Source: Clostridium puniceum (lineage in GTDB: Bacteria > Bacillota > Clostridia > Clostridiales > Clostridiaceae). From it: a DNA stretch of 64,000 bases. This document shows, in pieces, positions 50,976 through 61,253 of the stretch. The DNA is taken from positions 1 to 64,000 of the forward strand of contig NZ_LZZM01000113.1 of the NCBI RefSeq assembly GCF_002006345.1, given 5' to 3'. The position numbers and the translations under genes were made by a program. The notes beneath the pieces were generated by a model that was not told the origin of the DNA, made no database searches, and worked only from the letters and a program-made list of their open reading frames with translations. Within the stretch, counting starts at the first letter, position 1. Each line of letters begins with the position of its first letter.

Positions 50976-52328
50976 ATGTTTAAGAAAGTACTAATTGCCA
51001 ACAGAGGAGAAATAGCAGTTAGAATAATTAGAGCATGTAGAGAAATGGGAATAAGTACAGTTGCCGTTTATTCAGAAATAGATAAAGAAGCACTTCATAC
51101 TCAATTAGCGGATGAAGCTGTATGTATAGGGCTTGCAATGCCTAAAGATAGTTATTTAAATATAACCAATATTTTAAGTGCATGTGTTTTAACTGGGGCA
51201 GATGCTATACATCCCGGCTTTGGATTTTTATCAGAAAACTCAAAATTTGCAAAAATGTGTAGGCAATGTAATATAAAATTTATAGGACCTGATTATGAAA
51301 CAATTAAATTTATGGGAAATAAGGCTGAAGCTAGAAAGATTATGAAAATATCTGGAGTTCCTGTAGTTCCAGGATATGAAGGTGAAATAAGGGATGAAAA
51401 TCATGCTTTAGAAATAGCTAAAGAGATTGGATATCCAATAATGATAAAAGCATCAGCCGGTGGCGGTGGAAAAGGAATAAGAATTGCTACAAACAATGAA
51501 GAATTTTTGATTGGGTATAAAACAGCTAAAGCAGAAGCTAAGGCTTGTTTTGGAGATGATTCTTTATATATGGAGAAATTTGTTCAAAAACCAAAGCATA
51601 TTGAATTTCAAATATTAGCAGATGAATATGGGAATGTAATACATTTAGGTGAAAGAGAATGTTCTATGCAAAGAAAAAATCAAAAAGTTTTAGAAGAAGC
51701 TCCATCAAATGTATTTACACCAGAATTACGTGAAAAAATGGGTGAAATTGCAAAGAAAGCAGCTCTTGCAGTAGATTATAAAAATGCAGGTACTATAGAA
51801 TTTTTATTTGACAAAGATAATAATTTTTACTTTATGGAAATGAATACAAGAATACAAGTTGAACATCCGATAACAGAGATGATTACAGGTATAGATTTAG
51901 TAAAACAACAACTGAAAATAGCAGCAGGAGAAAAACTTGAGTTTACTCAGGAGGATATAAAAATTAAAGGTCATGCAATAGAATGTAGAATTAATGCAGA
52001 AGATACAGAACATGATTTTAGACCATGCCCAGGAACAATAGAGGAACTTTGTATTCCAGGGGGAATGGGGGTAAGAATTGATTCAGCTATATTCTGTGGA
52101 TATAAGATACCTCATTGCTATGATTCTATGATAGCTAAGGTAATAGCTTTTGGGAATGATAGAAATGAAGCTATTGAAAAAATGAATAGAGCATTAGGAG
52201 AGTTTGCAGTGGGTGGAGTAAAGACAAATGTTAATTTTGAGTTATCAATACTTGAAACAAAAGAATTCCTAGAAGGTGATTACGATACTTCATTTTTAGC
52301 AGAAAAGATGGTGAAGAATAATGTTTAA
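50976..52328 (+). CDS. accC: Biotin carboxylase subunit of acetyl-CoA carboxylase
   Basis: Protein of 450 residues, full length for AccC, with the ATP-grasp features: GEIAVRIIRACREMG, HPGFGFLSEN, KASAGGGGKGIRIA (glycine-rich ATP loop), MEKFVQKPKHIEFQILAD, LGERECSMQRKNQKVLEEAPS, EMNTRIQVEHPITEMITGIDLVKQQL. It carboxylates biotin on AccB. Start at ATG 50976 (MFKKVLIANRGE) with GGGTAGGTG upstream; the GTG at 50967 lies in that site. The next genes, accD and accA, are destroyed, so the product has to pair with a carboxyltransferase encoded elsewhere. Confidence 0.93.
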   Translation: MFKKVLIANRGEIAVRIIRACREMGISTVAVYSEIDKEALHTQLADEAVCIGLAMPKDSYLNITNILSACVLTGADAIHPGFGFLSENSKFAKMCRQCNIKFIGPDYETIKFMGNKAEARKIMKISGVPVVPGYEGEIRDENHALEIAKEIGYPIMIKASAGGGGKGIRIATNNEEFLIGYKTAKAEAKACFGDDSLYMEKFVQKPKHIEFQILADEYGNVIHLGERECSMQRKNQKVLEEAPSNVFTPELREKMGEIAKKAALAVDYKNAGTIEFLFDKDNNFYFMEMNTRIQVEHPITEMITGIDLVKQQLKIAAGEKLEFTQEDIKIKGHAIECRINAEDTEHDFRPCPGTIEELCIPGGMGVRIDSAIFCGYKIPHCYDSMIAKVIAFGNDRNEAIEKMNRALGEFAVGGVKTNVNFELSILETKEFLEGDYDTSFLAEKMVKNNV

Positions 52329-52559
52329 GGATTTATTCAAAAGAAACAACATTAGGTCATGTATATATAATTCCTGTTTACATGGAGTAGGTAATTATGG
52401 GGAAAAAATTTATAAAAATTAGTGTAACACCATAGTAAAATGTCCAAATTTCAAGGCATGAAGATAGATCAACTGCAAAATATTATATTTGGAACTATAT
52501 TTAAAGATTTTATTGAATCTCATGGAGACAGAAATTTTGGGGATGATAAAGCTATATAA
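52321..52559 (+). pseudogene. Remnants of accD and accA (carboxyltransferase genes)
   Basis: An ATG overlapping the accC stop (52321) begins MFKDLFKRNN, the usual start of clostridial AccD, but the frame then loses all similarity and stops at 52422. From 52439 the sequence reads NVQISRHEDRSTAKYYI and, after a frameshift near 52487, IFKDFIESHGDRNFGDDKAI before a stop. This is the conserved HGDR region of AccA. Nearly all of both genes, including the AccD zinc finger and catalytic core, is lost. The order accC-accD-accA shows this was a normal operon. The AccA part is secure; the AccD part rests on ten residues and position. Confidence 0.75.
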
Positions 52560-52636
52560 AAAAATATTACTGAAAATCAAAATATCAAGCAATATTTCAA
52601 ACTGATAACATAAAACTATCCAGAGTTCCTAAAAAG

Positions 52637-52675
52637 CTGCCTTGCATTAGAATAATGATTTCTAATGCAAGGCAG
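52637..52675. repeat. 16-bp perfect hairpin, copy of the element at 29552
   Basis: Arms CTGCCTTGCATTAGAA/TTCTAATGCAAGGCAG with a 7-base loop, preceded by AAAAAG and followed by TTTATTTAAA. The related hairpin at 29552-29588 has the same layout with four or so changes, several compensated. It lies at the end of an insertion-sequence remnant here, and it could also terminate the acc transcript. Confidence 0.7.
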
Positions 52676-52719
52676 TTTATTTAAATTACTGATAATATAA
52701 TCTTTGATCACAAATTGCT

Positions 52720-52980
52720 TTAGTATTTAAAAAACTTCATTAAATTAAATTTAATGAAATAGATTAAATGCACAAGGTTTATGTTACGTTCTAAATGCAT
52801 TTCAATATGAATACTGTCACCAATATATCCTTTATCGCCAAGTATAGTTAGATATTTTGCATTATCAGTTAATTCCTATAGTGCTTTTCTATCATCAATA
52901 CTTGCAGATGTTAATAGGAAGTCTGTTATATAAACATCAAATGTGATTAATGAGTGTAGCTTAAATCCATAAAAAGTTTC
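52720..52980 (-). pseudogene. DDE transposase remnant (IS4/IS5/IS982-like)
   Basis: On the minus strand: FYGFKLHSLITFDVYITDF, LLTSASIDDRKAL, stop, ELTDNAKYLTILGDKGYIGDSIHIEMHLER. The YGFKLH, SASIDDR and LGDKGYIG blocks are the second Asp and following region of DDE transposases. One in-frame stop and missing ends make it inactive. The exact IS family is not settled. Confidence 0.7.
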
Positions 52981-53122
52981 CTATTAGATTTTATTGTTTA
53001 TAGAAATATAATTGAATTAGGTGTAAAATATGTACATAAATGAATAATAATGAAGAATTAATAAATATATATTCTTAATTTTACTTAAAAGTTATATTTT
53101 AAAAGAGATAAGGGGGATTAAT

Positions 53123-54085
53123 TTGGAGATTTTAAATATTGCACATAGAGGATATAGTGGAAAATTTGATGAGAATACTATGCTTGCTTTTAGAAAAGCA
53201 ATTGAATATAAGGCAGATGGAATTGAAACTGATGTTCAACTTTCTAAGGATGGTGCATTAATTTTAATTCATGATGAAACTCTAGATAGAACTACTAATG
53301 GTCATGGTTTTGTTAAGGATTATACACTAGATGAACTTAAAATATTTAGAACTAAAAGTGTACCAAGAGTTCAGGCTTTGAAAGATGATTCCCTAGAAGA
53401 AATGGAACATTTAAAAGAAAAAGAATTATTTATAGATAAATTTCAAGTTTCAGACACAGAGCTAACAAAAAAATCTAGTAATGTAAGTATAAATAATAGC
53501 AATGGTAAAGTAGGGGAATATACGAGGAAAGAAGTTGAATATTTTCAAAAGAAGGATGGAGAAGAAATACCAACCTTAAGGGAATTATTAGAGATTTTTT
53601 CACAGTCTGACTTAAAGGTATTGAATTTAGAACTTAAAAATAGCGTGATTGAATATGATGGTTTAGAAGAAAAGGTTTTAAATATTATTGATGAATTTAA
53701 TTTAGGAGATAGGGTTGTGATTTCAAGTTTTAATCATATGAGTTTAACAAAAATAAGGGAAATTGAAAAGCAAAAAAGTAAATTAAAAGGTAAGGAATAT
53801 AGTTATAGAAAAACAGTATTAGGTGCCTTAACCGATTCAACACTTGTTAATGTACCTAAGTATTTGCAAGCTATTTCTGTAGAATGCTATCATCCATATT
53901 TTCCTAGTATTTTAAATAAAGAATATATGAACGCCATAAAAAAAGCTGGAATTAAGGTAAATACTTATACAGTTAATAATATTAGAGATATGAAGAAGGT
54001 AATGAGTGTTGGTGCTGATAGCATAATTACCAATGAAGTTGAACTGCTAAATATTTTAAAAGCAAAGTCAGCAGAATACGAATAA
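53123..54085 (+). CDS. Glycerophosphodiester phosphodiesterase
   Basis: Protein of 320 residues, GDPD family TIM barrel. HRGYSGKFDENTMLAFRKAI (catalytic HRG and E-N), DGIETDVQLSKDGALILIHDETLDRTTNGHG (metal Glu, Asp and His) and LNLELKN are all present. It cleaves glycerophosphodiesters to glycerol-3-phosphate and an alcohol, recycling membrane lipid heads. Usual family length is near 240; here an extra block of about 75 polar residues (about 95-170, KSVPRVQALKDDSL... to KKDGEEIPTLRE) separates the strands. The start codon is TTG (53123) behind GGGGGATT. No signal peptide, so cytoplasmic. Terminator at 54209. Confidence 0.88.
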   Translation: MEILNIAHRGYSGKFDENTMLAFRKAIEYKADGIETDVQLSKDGALILIHDETLDRTTNGHGFVKDYTLDELKIFRTKSVPRVQALKDDSLEEMEHLKEKELFIDKFQVSDTELTKKSSNVSINNSNGKVGEYTRKEVEYFQKKDGEEIPTLRELLEIFSQSDLKVLNLELKNSVIEYDGLEEKVLNIIDEFNLGDRVVISSFNHMSLTKIREIEKQKSKLKGKEYSYRKTVLGALTDSTLVNVPKYLQAISVECYHPYFPSILNKEYMNAIKKAGIKVNTYTVNNIRDMKKVMSVGADSIITNEVELLNILKAKSAEYE

Positions 54086-54208
54086 AGTAATTTGATATTT
54101 GTAATAAGAACGATACAAAGAGAGTTTAAGCACATAAAGGTTAGTTTATATCTTATTTTAAGTTTAATTTCTATTTTTAGTTATAAATAACATTGTATAT
54201 TAAAACGT

Positions 54209-54240
54209 AAACTCCATTATAATAATGGGGTTTTTATTAT
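54209..54240 (+). terminator. Terminator after the GDPD gene
   Basis: Stem AAACTCCATTA/TAATGGGGTTT followed by TTTATTATTTT, 124 bases after the stop. Confidence 0.6.
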
Positions 54241-54751
54241 TTTACATTGAAAAGGGTTATAGTAAATATATATAATATTCATAATTAAGTACGAATGAAA
54301 TTAATAATTAAGTGTTCACAGTATTGATAATTAAGTATGAATGGAATTAATAATAAGTATGTATAGTGTTGATAATTAAGTATGTATGGAATTGATAATT
54401 AGGAGTGAATAGTGTTGAGAATCAAGTATTATAGTATTTTAATTAAGTATACATAACATTGGTAATATGGTATAATACTTTAGTTAATAATGAGGAAAAT
54501 ATAATATTATCAATTATATAATAGAAAAAATTATTATATTTAAAATTGTAATAGAAGAAAATATAATAATTCTAATAATATATATTGGAAGCTTTATGAA
54601 CAATAAATAACTAAAATAACTAGAGCAAAAAGAACAATTGATTTGCAATTATATTTTGGAGGATTTATACCAATGTAAATAAATTGATTAAAATAGATTT
54701 ATAGAAAAATAGATAAAATTTGAAATATATTTAGAATAGGAGGATTTAGCT
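54241..54751. other. Intergenic region ahead of prfC
   Basis: Contains a 23-bp tandem repeat array (54281-54461) and a very AT-rich leader (54470-54737). No gene; the final AGGAGG at 54738-54743 serves prfC. Confidence 0.6.
54281..54461 (+). repeat. 23-bp tandem repeat array, about eight copies
   Basis: Units start at 54281, 54304, 54327, 54350, 54372, 54395, 54418 and 54439, mostly 23 bases apart (two spacings are 22 and 21). Consensus ATAATTAAGTATGAATGGAATTG, with alternate copies ending AGTGTTG. Noncoding. Confidence 0.9.
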
Positions 54752-56347
54752 TTGGCGGATTATATAAAAGAAATTGAAAAGAGAAGAACCTTTGCAATTA
54801 TTTCTCACCCTGATGCTGGTAAAACTACACTTACAGAAAAGCTACTACTTTATGGAGGAGCTATAAGACTTGCTGGTTCTGTTAAAGCAAGAAAGGCTTC
54901 TAAACATGCGGTTTCTGACTGGATGGAGATTGAAAAACAAAGAGGTATTTCAGTTACTTCTTCAGTTATGCAATTTGATTATGATGGATATTGCATAAAT
55001 ATCTTAGATACTCCAGGTCACCAAGACTTCTCAGAAGATACGTATAGAACTCTTATGGCAGCAGATAGTGCCGTAATGGTTATTGATGCTGCAAAGGGGA
55101 TAGAAGATCAAACAAGAAAGTTATTCCACGTTTGTGCACTTAGAGGAATTCCTATATTTACATTTATAAACAAGATGGATAGAGAAGCTCAAGATCCATT
55201 TACTTTACTTGATGATATTGAAAATGAACTTGGAATTAAGACTTATCCAATAAACTGGCCAATAGGTTCTGGTAAAGAATTTAAAGGGGTTTATGAAAGA
55301 CAAAACAAGAGAGTTTTAGCTTTTAATGGTGGAAACCATGGTCAAACAGAAGTTGCAGCAACTGAAGGGGATGTTAATGACGATATATTTAAGGATCTGC
55401 TTGGCGTACCACTTCATGATAAACTTATGGAAGACATTGAGCTTTTAGATATTGCAGGAGATGAGCTTGACCTTAAAAAGGTAAAGGATGGTGAATTAAC
55501 ACCAGTATTTTTTGGATCTGCGTTAACTAACTTTGGAGTTGAGCCTTTCTTAGCTCACTTCTTAGAAATGACTTCATCACCACTTCCTAGAAATTCAAGC
55601 ATAGGGGAAATTGATCCTATGAATAAGGATTTTTCTGCTTTTGTATTTAAGATTCAAGCAAATATGAATAAGGCACATAGAGATAGAATTGCCTTTATGA
55701 GAATTTGTTCTGGAGAATTTAAAAAGGGAATGGAAGTTATGCATATGCAAGGTGGCAAAAAGCTTAAGCTTGCTCAGCCACAACAATTCTTAGCTCAAGA
55801 TAGAGAAATTGTTGATGAAGCTTATGCAGGAGATATAATTGGTGTATTTGATCCAGGTATATTCTCAATTGGTGACACTTTATGCACTGCCTCAAATAAA
55901 TTTAAATTTGAAGGAATACCAGCCTTTGCACCAGAACATTTTGCAAGGGTAAGACCAGTAGATACTATGAAGAGAAAGCAATTTGTAAAAGGTGTTACTC
56001 AAATTGCACAAGAAGGAGCAATTCAAGTATTTAAGGAAACTCATATTGGTATGGAAGAAATCATTGTTGGAGTTGTTGGTGTGCTTCAATTTGAAGTTTT
56101 AGAGTATAGATTAAATAATGAATATAATGTTGATGTAAAAATGGATAGATTAGCTTATAGATATGTAAGATGGATTGAAAATAAAGGTATTGATATGGAT
56201 TCATTAAACTTAACTTCTGATACTAAAAAGGTTAAGGATCTTAAGGATAGAAATCTTCTTATATTCCAAAATGACTGGGGTATTAGTTGGGCTTTAGAAC
56301 ATAATAAGGGATTAGTTCTTTCTGCTGTTGGAAAGAGTGAGGACTAA
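54752..56347 (+). CDS. prfC: Peptide chain release factor 3
   Basis: Protein of 531 residues, a translational GTPase of normal RF3 length. G1 HPDAGKTTLTEKL, G2 region KQRGISVTSSVMQFDY, G3 DTPGHQDFSEDTYR, G4 NKMDREAQDP, then the RF3 signature DWMEIEKQRG and C-terminal domains (GVVGVLQFEVLEYRLNNEYNV, RWIENKG). It recycles class I release factors from terminated ribosomes. The start codon is TTG at 54752, clearly set by AGGAGG at 54738-54743. Stands alone with a long AT-rich leader and a tandem repeat upstream. Confidence 0.95.
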   Translation: MADYIKEIEKRRTFAIISHPDAGKTTLTEKLLLYGGAIRLAGSVKARKASKHAVSDWMEIEKQRGISVTSSVMQFDYDGYCINILDTPGHQDFSEDTYRTLMAADSAVMVIDAAKGIEDQTRKLFHVCALRGIPIFTFINKMDREAQDPFTLLDDIENELGIKTYPINWPIGSGKEFKGVYERQNKRVLAFNGGNHGQTEVAATEGDVNDDIFKDLLGVPLHDKLMEDIELLDIAGDELDLKKVKDGELTPVFFGSALTNFGVEPFLAHFLEMTSSPLPRNSSIGEIDPMNKDFSAFVFKIQANMNKAHRDRIAFMRICSGEFKKGMEVMHMQGGKKLKLAQPQQFLAQDREIVDEAYAGDIIGVFDPGIFSIGDTLCTASNKFKFEGIPAFAPEHFARVRPVDTMKRKQFVKGVTQIAQEGAIQVFKETHIGMEEIIVGVVGVLQFEVLEYRLNNEYNVDVKMDRLAYRYVRWIENKGIDMDSLNLTSDTKKVKDLKDRNLLIFQNDWGISWALEHNKGLVLSAVGKSED

Positions 56348-56611
56348 GGAGGAGTAAGCTATTCACTGATATTATGTATTTATAGTATTAGGGATAGATT
56401 ATTTTTAATAACATATCATATATAGGTTGCAATTACAAATCTACATAATATAAAGCTTGCAGATACAAATTTTATGAAAGAATCCTTTTGCAATATATAT
56501 ATGTTCTAAAAAATTTTGTTCATTAAGATTTAATTTCTATATTAGAGTGATTGGATAAAACAACCAACTAAATTATGAACTTTCTTAATTAGAACTTATA
56601 TATATACATTA

Positions 56612-56649
56612 AAATACTCATAGTAAATTTAGGTTTACTATGAGTATTT
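56612..56649 (+). terminator. Strong hairpin downstream of prfC
   Basis: Perfect 16-bp arms AAATACTCATAGTAAA/TTTACTATGAGTATTT with a 6-base loop, followed by ATCATTATTTG. It lies 265 bases after the prfC stop. Confidence 0.65.
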
Positions 56650-56790
56650 ATCATTATTTGGAAAATTATAATAAAGTTGAATCTGTGAATAAAGCTATGA
56701 GATGCAGCAATATTAAGTATGGTTTTGCTGAATATATATGTGAGGAATCCAGTGAAAGTACCAAAGTTCTATTTACATGTAAAAAGTAAA

Positions 56791-56818
56791 AGTGAGCCAA
56801 ATAATTTATCGGCTCACT
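56791..56818 (-). terminator. Terminator of the activase gene
   Basis: Stem AGTGAGCC/GGCTCACT; on the minus strand it is followed by TTTTACTTTTTAC. It lies 21 bases beyond the stop of the 56839-61059 gene. Confidence 0.75.
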
Positions 56819-56838
56819 TATTTATATTTATATCTCAT

Positions 56839-59800
56839 TTACTCAAAGTTTTTGGAGGCCAATGTTAGCATAAGTTTGATTCTATTAAGTTGATTTACCT
56901 CGCTAGCACCTGGGTCATAATCTACGGCTAATATGTTTGAAGTTGGATATTTTTGTTTCAATGCTCTAAGCATTCCCTTACCAGTAACATGATTAGGTAG
57001 ACATGCAAATGGCTGCATGCAAACTATGTTCTCAACTCCACTCTCTAATAGCTCAACCATTTCAGCAGTTAAAAACCATCCTTCTCCAGCGTGATTTCCT
57101 AGTGATAGAATTTTTTCCGCACCAGATGCAAGTTGCTGAATAGTTCTTGGATTTTCAAATCTTATACTTTTGTCTAGTGCTTCTCGTACGTATTTTCTAA
57201 ATAATTCTATATATTTAATTGTTAAATTACTAGCTAATGCTTTAAATTTACTCTTACCTAGATATTTACTCTTAAAGTTTGAATTAAACAGACTATATAA
57301 GAAGAAGTCAATAAAATCAGGCATTACAGCTTCTCCACCCTCTTTTTCAATAATTTTTACAATTTGATTATTTGAATAAGGATTGAATTTAAGAAATATT
57401 TCACCTGTTAATCCTATTTTAACCTTTTTGCTATGTTTTAAAGGTAAATTATCAAAATCTTTAACAATATTACTTATGATTTCTTTAGATATAAATAACT
57501 TTCCATTAGTAATATTTTCAATGCAAACCTTTTTCCATTTAACATGTAATTCCTCAGCAGAACCTTTCACAATCTCATAAGGTCTGGTTCTATAAATTAA
57601 CCTCATAAAAAGATCACCATATAATATAGACATAATCATTTTGTTTAGCATAGGAAGGGTGATTTTAAATCCAGGATTTTTTTCTAATCCTCCAGCATTT
57701 ACTGATATTACGGGAATATGTTCCATACCAGCATCCTGCAACGCTTTCCTAATAATTGATATATAGTTTGTAGCTCTACATACACCACCAGTTTGAGAAA
57801 TAATTACAGAAGTATTATTAGGATCGTAGTCTCCATATTTAAAAGCAGTAATAATTTGTCCTGCTATTATTATTGATGGATAACAGGTATCGTTATTAAC
57901 ATATTTCAAACCTTCTTCTATGACTCTATCATCTATTTTAGGAAGTACTTTGAAATTATATCCACAACTTTTAATAGCTTCTTGAAGTAATTCAAAATGG
58001 ATAGGGGATAACTGAGGAGAGAGAATAGTATGCGTTTTCTTCATCTCATTCGTAAACAAAACTCTTTTCGAAGATTCCTTCATAAGTTTAGGTTTAATGT
58101 GATTTTTTTCTCGCTCGTCAATAGCTGCTTTTAGTGATCGAAGCCTTATTCTAACAGCGCCCAAATTATTCACTTCGTCAATTTTTATTAGGGTATATAA
58201 TTTATTATTATTTTTTAATATTTCAGATACCATATCTGTTGCAATTGAATCTAAACCACAACCAAATGAATTCAGTTGTACTATCTCAAGAAAATCCAGC
58301 TTACTTACAAAGGATGCTGCGGCATATGTTCTTGAATGATAAGTCCACTGATCAACTACTCTTAATGGGCTTTGAATGTTTCCTAAGTGAGCAACTGAAT
58401 CTTCTGTGAGAACAGCCATTCCTAAATTATTAATAAGTTCAGGAATGCCATGATTTATTTCAGGATCAATATGATATGGTCTTCCACAGAGAACAATACC
58501 TTTTTTGTTATTTGTTCTTAAATATTGAAGGGTTTCTTCTCCTTTTTTTCTTATATCTTCTTTAAACTTCTCACTTTCTATCCATGCCAAGGAAAGAGCT
58601 TTATCTATCTCGCTTTTTCTAAAACCATATTCCTTAAAAGTATCGTAAAGGACTTTTGACAGTGCATTTTTATTATTTAAAGTAACAAATGGATTTATAA
58701 ATTTTATTTTTTTCTCTTTTAAAACTTCCATGTTACTTCTTATAACTTCTGGATATGATATTACTAGTGCACAATTCAAATTATTATCACTTGAAGCAAA
58801 TTCTTTTTTTTCATAAAAAACACAAGGATAAAAAATCATATCTACTTCACTCTCTATAAGACTCACTATATGTCCATGAGCTAGTTTTACTGGATAGCAG
58901 GCTGATTCAGAGGGGATAGTATCTATACCTTTTTCATAAATATTCTTGTTACTTCTTGGAGATATTTCAACCCTATAACCAAGGGCTGTAAGGAAAGTGA
59001 ACCATAGTGGATAATTTTCATATATATTCATTACTCTTGGAATACCAATAACTGCCTTAGATTTCTCTTTTGGCAATGGTTGATATTTGAATAACCTTTC
59101 GTACTTATATGCATACAAATTAGGAATATCATTTACTGCCTTTAAATTTCCACGTCCTCTTTCACATCTATTGCCACTTACAAAGTTACTTCCATCATCA
59201 AACTTATTGATAGTAAGTAAGCAGTTATTTACACATCCATTGCATCTATTATAATGAACTTCGCTTCGAAAGTTATCTAACTTTTCTCTATTTAAAAGAC
59301 CACTTTTTTGATTCTCCATATATCTCTCTTTTGCAATTAGAGCGCACCCATAAGCTCCCATCAAACCAGCAATGTCGGGTCTTACTACCTCTCTTCCAGA
59401 TATGAGTTCAAAACTCCTTAGTACTGCATCATTAAGAAAAGTACCTCCTTGAACAATAATTTTCGTACCCATTTCTTCTGGATTTTTAATTTTTATAACT
59501 TTTCGCAGTGCGTTATTTATCAGAGAATATGAGAGTCCAGCCGATATGTCCCCAACGGTGGCGCCTTCTTTCTGTGCCTGCTTAACTCTTGAATTCATAA
59601 AAACAGTGCATCTAGAACCAAGATCAACAGGTTCCTTTGCAAAGAGAGCCTTTCTACAAAACTCTTCAACTGTTAAATTTAATGATTTTGCAAATGTCTC
59701 AATAAATGATCCACAGCCAGAAGAACAAGCTTCATTGAGCATTATATTTTCTATTACTCCATTTCTAACCTTTAGGCATTTCATATCTTGACCACCTATA

Positions 59801-61059
59801 TCTAATATAAATTCCACATTAGGTAAAAATCTTTCAGCAGCCTTATAATGGGCAATAGTCTCAATCTCTCCAATATCAATTTTTAAAGCAGCTTTAATTA
59901 ATTCTTCTCCATAACCTGTTACTGCAGATTTAACTATCTCTACTTCTTTTGGTATATTATTATACAAATCACTAATTACGTTTATAACTCTTTTAAGAGG
60001 ATCTCCTTCGTTATTCCCATAATATGTATACAATATTTCATGATTTTCTCCTATTAGAACAACCTTTGTGGTGGTTGAACCTGCGTCGATGCCTAAAAAA
60101 CACTTGCCCTTATATCCTGATAGTTCAACTTTTCTCGCTTTTTCTTCTGAATGTCTCTTGTTGAATTGGTTTAATTCTTCTTCGTCTATAAACAATGCTC
60201 TTAATCTTTTAACTTCAGTTTTATCACTCTTACCTAGACTATCTAATCTATCATAAAGTTCTTTAAAGATTAAAGGATTGCTTTTTTCTGATGAAATAGC
60301 TGTGCCTAATGCAACAAAATAATGTGAATTTGAAGGAAATAGAACATTTTCCTTTGTTAAATTCAAAGTTTCAATAAATCTCTTTCTTAATTCTGAGAGA
60401 AAGTAAAGTGGGCCACCAAGAAATGCAACTTTACCTTTAATTGGCCGACCACATGCAAGACCACTGATTGTTTGAGTCACTATACTTTGAAATACTGATG
60501 CTGCAATATCTTCTTTAGCAGCGCCCTCATTTAAAAGGGGCTGGATATCGCTTTTTGCAAAAACTCCACATCTTGCTGCTATAGGGTATATATTTTTATG
60601 ATTTTTTGCTAATTCATTCAATCCGATTGCATCAGTTTTAAGTAATGAAGCCATCTGATCTATAAATGCTCCAGTACCTCCTGCACAAGTGCCATTCATT
60701 CTTTGTTCTACTCCGTTTTTAAAGTATGTAATTTTAGCATCTTCTCCACCTAGTTCTATGGCCACATCTGTACTATTAATAAATTTTTCAACGGCTAAAC
60801 TGCAAGCAATTACCTCCTGGATAAAGGGCATCTCTAACCATTCTGAAACTGCTAAACCGCTAGATCCAGTTACCTTAAACGTTATATATCTTCCGTTAAA
60901 TTTATAATAAACTTCCTTAATAAGTTCTTTTACACTATTTTTAATATCAGAGAAATGCCTCTTATATTTGCTGTAAAGTATATTTTCATTTTTATCTAGC
61001 ACTACAATTTTTATGGTTGTTGACCCAACATCAAGGCCTATATGTAATATATTATTCAT
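56839..61059 (-). CDS. Giant 2-hydroxyacyl-CoA dehydratase activase-type protein
   Basis: Protein of 1406 residues. Two BadF/BadG/BcrA/BcrD-type ATPase domains in tandem: 1-290 ([33 protein letters not shown]) and 320-580 ([32 protein letters not shown]). Then a Cys-rich segment (about 605-640: [13 protein letters not shown]), a DUF2229 domain (about 660-880: [20 protein letters not shown]) and a C-terminal HgdB-like region to 1406 ([24 protein letters not shown]). Smaller relatives activate 2-hydroxyacyl-CoA dehydratases by ATP-driven electron transfer through a 4Fe-4S cluster at the dimer face (the GC/AC motifs). This long form is common in anaerobes and its substrate is unknown. AGGTAGATAT ribosome region; own terminator. 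Confidence 0.88.
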   Translation of the reverse strand: MNNILHIGLDVGSTTIKIVVLDKNENILYSKYKRHFSDIKNSVKELIKEVYYKFNGRYITFKVTGSSGLAVSEWLEMPFIQEVIACSLAVEKFINSTDVAIELGGEDAKITYFKNGVEQRMNGTCAGGTGAFIDQMASLLKTDAIGLNELAKNHKNIYPIAARCGVFAKSDIQPLLNEGAAKEDIAASVFQSIVTQTISGLACGRPIKGKVAFLGGPLYFLSELRKRFIETLNLTKENVLFPSNSHYFVALGTAISSEKSNPLIFKELYDRLDSLGKSDKTEVKRLRALFIDEEELNQFNKRHSEEKARKVELSGYKGKCFLGIDAGSTTTKVVLIGENHEILYTYYGNNEGDPLKRVINVISDLYNNIPKEVEIVKSAVTGYGEELIKAALKIDIGEIETIAHYKAAERFLPNVEFILDIGGQDMKCLKVRNGVIENIMLNEACSSGCGSFIETFAKSLNLTVEEFCRKALFAKEPVDLGSRCTVFMNSRVKQAQKEGATVGDISAGLSYSLINNALRKVIKIKNPEEMGTKIIVQGGTFLNDAVLRSFELISGREVVRPDIAGLMGAYGCALIAKERYMENQKSGLLNREKLDNFRSEVHYNRCNGCVNNCLLTINKFDDGSNFVSGNRCERGRGNLKAVNDIPNLYAYKYERLFKYQPLPKEKSKAVIGIPRVMNIYENYPLWFTFLTALGYRVEISPRSNKNIYEKGIDTIPSESACYPVKLAHGHIVSLIESEVDMIFYPCVFYEKKEFASSDNNLNCALVISYPEVIRSNMEVLKEKKIKFINPFVTLNNKNALSKVLYDTFKEYGFRKSEIDKALSLAWIESEKFKEDIRKKGEETLQYLRTNNKKGIVLCGRPYHIDPEINHGIPELINNLGMAVLTEDSVAHLGNIQSPLRVVDQWTYHSRTYAAASFVSKLDFLEIVQLNSFGCGLDSIATDMVSEILKNNNKLYTLIKIDEVNNLGAVRIRLRSLKAAIDEREKNHIKPKLMKESSKRVLFTNEMKKTHTILSPQLSPIHFELLQEAIKSCGYNFKVLPKIDDRVIEEGLKYVNNDTCYPSIIIAGQIITAFKYGDYDPNNTSVIISQTGGVCRATNYISIIRKALQDAGMEHIPVISVNAGGLEKNPGFKITLPMLNKMIMSILYGDLFMRLIYRTRPYEIVKGSAEELHVKWKKVCIENITNGKLFISKEIISNIVKDFDNLPLKHSKKVKIGLTGEIFLKFNPYSNNQIVKIIEKEGGEAVMPDFIDFFLYSLFNSNFKSKYLGKSKFKALASNLTIKYIELFRKYVREALDKSIRFENPRTIQQLASGAEKILSLGNHAGEGWFLTAEMVELLESGVENIVCMQPFACLPNHVTGKGMLRALKQKYPTSNILAVDYDPGASEVNQLNRIKLMLTLASKNFE

Positions 61060-61253
61060 ATATCTACCTCTTTCTATATAATGTAATATAGCTTAAATGC
61101 ACTATAGATATTTTCTCCAAATTTTCAAGTTTTATTACTAAATGTTAAAATTGCAGTAAAAAATGTTTTCAAGTTAATTTAACAAGTAACCAAAAAGGAA
61201 CCTGATTCATACTATTATTATATACAATATTGTTGTACATGGAGAGGAAGACA

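Larger units (their letters stand above)
56348..56838. other. Intergenic region between convergent genes
   Basis: Holds two terminators (56612-56649 and 56791-56818). The rest is AT-rich; a short frame near 56640-56790 (MSIYHYLEN...) has no ribosome site and is not credible. Confidence 0.45.

Noticed and set aside
54281..54461. Possible CRISPR array
   Set aside because: Head-to-tail 23-bp units without spacers and no cas genes in the window.
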